Shown: positions 15,867 to 18,296 of the stretch, one piece after another
How positions within the stretch are numbered: the stretch's first letter is position 1
Layout: each line of letters begins with the position of its first letter
Source: Nitrospiraceae bacterium UBA2600
Lineage (GTDB): Bacteria > Nitrospirota > Thermodesulfovibrionia > Thermodesulfovibrionales > Thermodesulfovibrionaceae
Direction of reading: 5' to 3'
Assembly: GCA_002339325.1 (NCBI GenBank)
Contig: DDKK01000006.1
Location: forward strand, 1-18,296
Length of the DNA stretch: 18,296 nucleotides
The notes under the pieces: model-generated
What the model was told of the DNA's origin: nothing
The model's input: the letters and a program-made list of their open reading frames with translations, nothing else
The model's database searches: none
Made by a program: the position numbers and the translations under genes

Positions 15867-16633
15867 ACTTTGTTCTCCAGCAAAAATGCTAAAAGCAGAA
15901 GAATCTCCGAAAGCTCTATGATTGCTCCCAGATTGTCTCCTGTTAAACCACTGAAAACTCTCTCAAAGCTTCTTTTAATAAGCATGATAATTCCGTAAAT
16001 TGTAATAATTGCTACGAGTAAAAAGAGATTTTTATAAATCAGCAAAAAATAAATAACTAAAGTAAGGGGTAGTAGCGTGGCAATCAAAAGGTTTTTCCTG
16101 CTGATTTTACCTAAAAATATTGCTCCAAGGCCAGTAGTAGACGCCGGCTTGCCAAAATACATCACCGTAATTATAAACCACCTTGAAAGGCTAAAAATGG
16201 CAATTAATGCAAAAAAATCCCTATATTCAACTATCTCTCTTAAAAGGAAGAATTTAAGAAGAATTGAGACAACTACTGCCGTGACTCCACCTACACCTGT
16301 AGTGCTATCTTTCATTATCTCAAGTCTTTTTCTTAAATCTCTCTCATAATCTCCACTTCCTTTGTAAAAAAGGGCATCAAAGGTATCTGCTAAACCATCA
16401 ACATGAAAAATTCCTCTTATACAGAATAAAGCTGTTATTAAAAATGCGGAAACAAAAAAAGACGAAAAAAACAGCCCCGTATATTTTGCCATTGTTGCAA
16501 GAAAAACTCCCTCGACAAATCCAACAAAGGGAAAAAAAATAACAGAATTTCGCAATTCCTTTTCACCATAGCCTTTTGTCTTTAAGGGAAAGATTGTGAG
16601 AAAAGAAAGGGCTATAAAAAAACCCTTTAACAT
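15851..16633 (-). CDS. cobS: Adenosylcobinamide-GDP ribazoletransferase (cobalamin 5'-phosphate synthase)
   Basis: Integral membrane enzyme that joins adenosylcobinamide-GDP to alpha-ribazole (phosphate), closing the nucleotide loop. The first segment FFIALSFLTIFPLK is typical. The CDP-alcohol-transferase-like active-site pattern appears as DGLADTFDA at residues 79-87. IMKDSTTGVGGVTAVV matches the region where other CobS proteins have a KDS.xG motif. Several further membrane segments follow, and the 260 residues match the family. It starts within the last seven bases of cobT and overlaps cobQ by 16, so the three are translationally coupled. Confidence 0.95.
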   Translation of the reverse strand: MLKGFFIALSFLTIFPLKTKGYGEKELRNSVIFFPFVGFVEGVFLATMAKYTGLFFSSFFVSAFLITALFCIRGIFHVDGLADTFDALFYKGSGDYERDLRKRLEIMKDSTTGVGGVTAVVVSILLKFFLLREIVEYRDFFALIAIFSLSRWFIITVMYFGKPASTTGLGAIFLGKISRKNLLIATLLPLTLVIYFLLIYKNLFLLVAIITIYGIIMLIKRSFERVFSGLTGDNLGAIIELSEILLLLAFLLENKVWLSL

Positions 16634-17676
16634 ATTTTTTCACCAGAAACACCAGCTTCTTCAAAAGTTGCCATTTCTCTGTATATCTTTAATCCTGCCT
16701 CTATTATAGTCATTGCAAGAACAGCACCTGTTCCCTCTCCAAGTCTAAGATTCAAGTCTAAAATAGGTTCTAATCCCATAAAATTTAATGCTTTTTTATG
16801 TCCTCTTTCCACAGAGTTATGGGAGGCAAAAATGTAGTCTCTTACATAAGGATTGATTGCATAGGCAATAAGGGCAGCGGCAGTGGAGATAAAACCGTCT
16901 ATTACTACAGGAATTCTTAATTGACCACAACCAAGCACAACTCCTGCCATCGCTCCAATCTCAGGACCTCCAACTTTTGCAAGCACATCAATCGGATTAG
17001 CAGGGTCGGGCTTATTTATCTCTATTGCTTTTTTTATTACATCAATCTTTCTTGCAAGCCTTGCTTCGTCTATTCCAGAGCCTTTTCCTGCAATTTCCTC
17101 TACTGCCGAAGCTGTTAATACACTTATTATTGCTGCCGATGGCGTTGTATTGCCTATACCCATCTCTCCTGTGGCCAATAGATTGTAGCCTTTTGAATGA
17201 AAATCTTTTGCCATATCTATGCCAATTTGAAGGCTTCTGTAAGCCTCATCTTTTGTCATGGCAGATTCTTTTGCCATGTTCTTTGTGCCTTTTACAATTT
17301 TTTTTGATATCAATCCTGGAAGATTTCCAAATTCATAATCAACTCCTACGTCAACTACCACAACTTCTGCTCCAGCATGTCTTGCAAGGACGTTTATGCC
17401 TGCACCACCTCTAAGAAAATTAAAAACCATCTGTGCCGTAACTTCTTTGGGATAGGCAGACACTCCTTCTTGTGTTACTCCATGGTCTGAAGCAAACACG
17501 AAAACAGCCTTTTTGCTAATCGACGGCATGGGATTTTCATAAATCGCAACAAGCTTTGCCGCAATTTCTTCAAGCTTTCCAAGACTTCCGGGAGGTTTTG
17601 TAAGGCCGTTGAGTCTTTTCCATGCTAAATCAAGAAACTCTTTTTTAATAGGCTCAATCTTAATCTCAAAGTTCAT
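16627..17676 (-). CDS. cobT: Nicotinate-nucleotide:dimethylbenzimidazole phosphoribosyltransferase
   Basis: Activates the lower-ligand base to its alpha-ribotide, determining which cobamide is made. KPPGSLGKLEEIA (27-39), ASDHGVTQEGVSAYPKEVT, FLRGGAGINVLARHAG and TGEMGIGNTTPSAA are all present. The catalytic glutamate is E314 in RLGEGTGAVLA. At 349 residues it is complete. The sequence alone does not tell which base is used; no bluB or bza genes for base synthesis lie in the window. It starts within the stop of the Dph6-like gene (ATGA overlap). Confidence 0.97.
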   Translation of the reverse strand: MNFEIKIEPIKKEFLDLAWKRLNGLTKPPGSLGKLEEIAAKLVAIYENPMPSISKKAVFVFASDHGVTQEGVSAYPKEVTAQMVFNFLRGGAGINVLARHAGAEVVVVDVGVDYEFGNLPGLISKKIVKGTKNMAKESAMTKDEAYRSLQIGIDMAKDFHSKGYNLLATGEMGIGNTTPSAAIISVLTASAVEEIAGKGSGIDEARLARKIDVIKKAIEINKPDPANPIDVLAKVGGPEIGAMAGVVLGCGQLRIPVVIDGFISTAAALIAYAINPYVRDYIFASHNSVERGHKKALNFMGLEPILDLNLRLGEGTGAVLAMTIIEAGLKIYREMATFEEAGVSGEKIC

Positions 17677-18296
17677 AGCTTCAACTCCAGAAAATATTTT
17701 TTATCTCTAACTATCTTTTTTCCAACTTTGAATTTAACTTTTCTCTTAAATATGGGACCGTCAAATACGAATGTATGATACTCTCCCTTTTCTCCGCAGA
17801 GGTCTACCTCTTTTAATGCCTTCAAATCTTTGATAAAATTCTCATCAATCTCTCGACCAAGCCATTCTTCTCCTAAAAATTCACAGTTCAATGAACAAAC
17901 AATAGCTTTAAAACCCGAGCTAATAAATTCCTTTAGAAGTTTTTCTCGGCTTTCATTCCATAATGGTAGAATCGGATTTATATCAAGTTCTCCACATACT
18001 CTCTCCACCCATTCCCTGTGTTCCTGAAGGTCAATATCTCCAAAAACTCCAGCCATTATACCTTCTTTTTTCATTTCTCTTACAGCGCTTTTAAATTCAT
18101 TTTCATAACTCTCCCAGGAAGTATTTCTCTGAAAAATTGGAATTCCTAACGCATCAGCTTGACTTTTTAAGAGTTCCGAACTAATTCCATGAGAACGGGA
18201 TACCCTTCCATCCTCTGATAGCATATTCAACAGATAGCTAACTCTAAATTTACCCCTTTTGATTGTGCGATAGAGGGAAAGACAGCTGTCTTTCCC
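17673..18296 (-). CDS. Dph6-like ATP pyrophosphatase (diphthine-ammonia ligase family), 5' end cut by window
   Basis: The frame is open to the right edge: 207 residues plus the stop. The first visible residues are GKDSCLSLYR, the end of the PP-loop SGGKDS that binds ATP and releases pyrophosphate. The family hallmarks follow: LLNMLSEDGRVSRSHGISSE, FQRNTSWESYE, GVFGDIDLQEHREWVERVC, LGEEWLGREID and CGEKGEYHTFVFDGP. So only the first ~8-12 residues are missing, and the internal TTG at 18230 is not the true start. In archaea and eukaryotes this family makes diphthamide on elongation factor 2, which bacteria lack. The gene overlaps cobT by four bases, so it belongs to the cobamide operon and a role there is likely but undefined. 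It has a single domain and no translation-factor or endoribonuclease-like fusion. Confidence 0.93.
   Translation of the reverse strand, partial: GKDSCLSLYRTIKRGKFRVSYLLNMLSEDGRVSRSHGISSELLKSQADALGIPIFQRNTSWESYENEFKSAVREMKKEGIMAGVFGDIDLQEHREWVERVCGELDINPILPLWNESREKLLKEFISSGFKAIVCSLNCEFLGEEWLGREIDENFIKDLKALKEVDLCGEKGEYHTFVFDGPIFKRKVKFKVGKKIVRDKKYFLELKL
18275..18296. repeat. Perfect 22-base palindrome at the right window edge
   Basis: The arms GGGAAAGACAG and CTGTCTTTCCC meet with no spacer, giving perfect dyad symmetry. It lies over the codons of the ATP-binding loop of the Dph6-like gene. The window ends exactly at its last base, so I cannot see whether it extends. Confidence 0.7.

Noticed and set aside
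17025..17414. Plus-strand open frame of 129 codons
   Set aside because: It is antisense to cobT, with a leucine-rich composition that comes from the reversed codons of that gene; there is no ribosome binding site or recognisable domain.
17673..18230. Dph6-like gene starting at the TTG at 18230
   Set aside because: The frame continues to the window edge and encodes GKDSCLSLYR, part of the ATP-binding loop, so the start is beyond the window.
17673..18296. Cobalamin riboswitch for the cob operon
   Set aside because: The operon's 5' end is outside the window. No B12-box-like element or non-coding leader is present within it.

Overview
The window looks like chromosome of an AT-rich, probably thermophilic and anaerobic bacterium. 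The pointers are an anaerobe-style biotin synthase, a transporter very close to the Aquifex LeuT protein, pimelate-dependent biotin synthesis and very tight gene packing. A Thermodesulfovibrio-like member of the Nitrospirota is my best guess, from general resemblance only. No mobile element, CRISPR array, tRNA or rRNA was seen. No gene-free stretch exceeds about 105 bases.

Region 1 (1-4890, all minus strand). Reading leftward in transcription order, the genes are folK, a family II inorganic pyrophosphatase (ppaC), a MoxR AAA+ ATPase, a DUF58 protein and a membrane-bound transglutaminase cut by the left edge. The last three form the well-known MoxR/DUF58/TgpA-type module. The DUF58 gene appears to begin at a non-canonical ATT or ATC codon behind a strong ribosome binding site inside the moxR end.

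Region 2 (4983-11086, all plus strand). A LeuT-family Na+ symporter, bioB, bioW and a diacylglycerol-kinase-like lipid kinase are packed with overlaps or short gaps, followed by uvrB. BioW makes pimeloyl-CoA from pimelate and BioB makes biotin from dethiobiotin. The middle steps (bioF, bioA, bioD) are not in the window. Several genes that start transcription units here (folK, the transporter, uvrB) lack a Shine-Dalgarno sequence and have a -10-like box close to the ATG, suggesting leaderless mRNAs.

Region 3 (11083-18296, all minus strand). This is an eight-gene cobamide (vitamin B12) operon with every junction overlapping by 1-16 bases. In transcription order it holds a Dph6-like ATP pyrophosphatase (cut by the right edge), cobT, cobS, cobQ, cbiB, cobD, cobU and btuF. 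It covers late corrinoid amidation, aminopropanol attachment, nucleotide-loop assembly and a periplasmic corrinoid-binding protein. The Dph6-like gene is the most interesting unexplained member, because bacteria make no diphthamide. The operon ends tail to tail with uvrB, the two stop codons overlapping.
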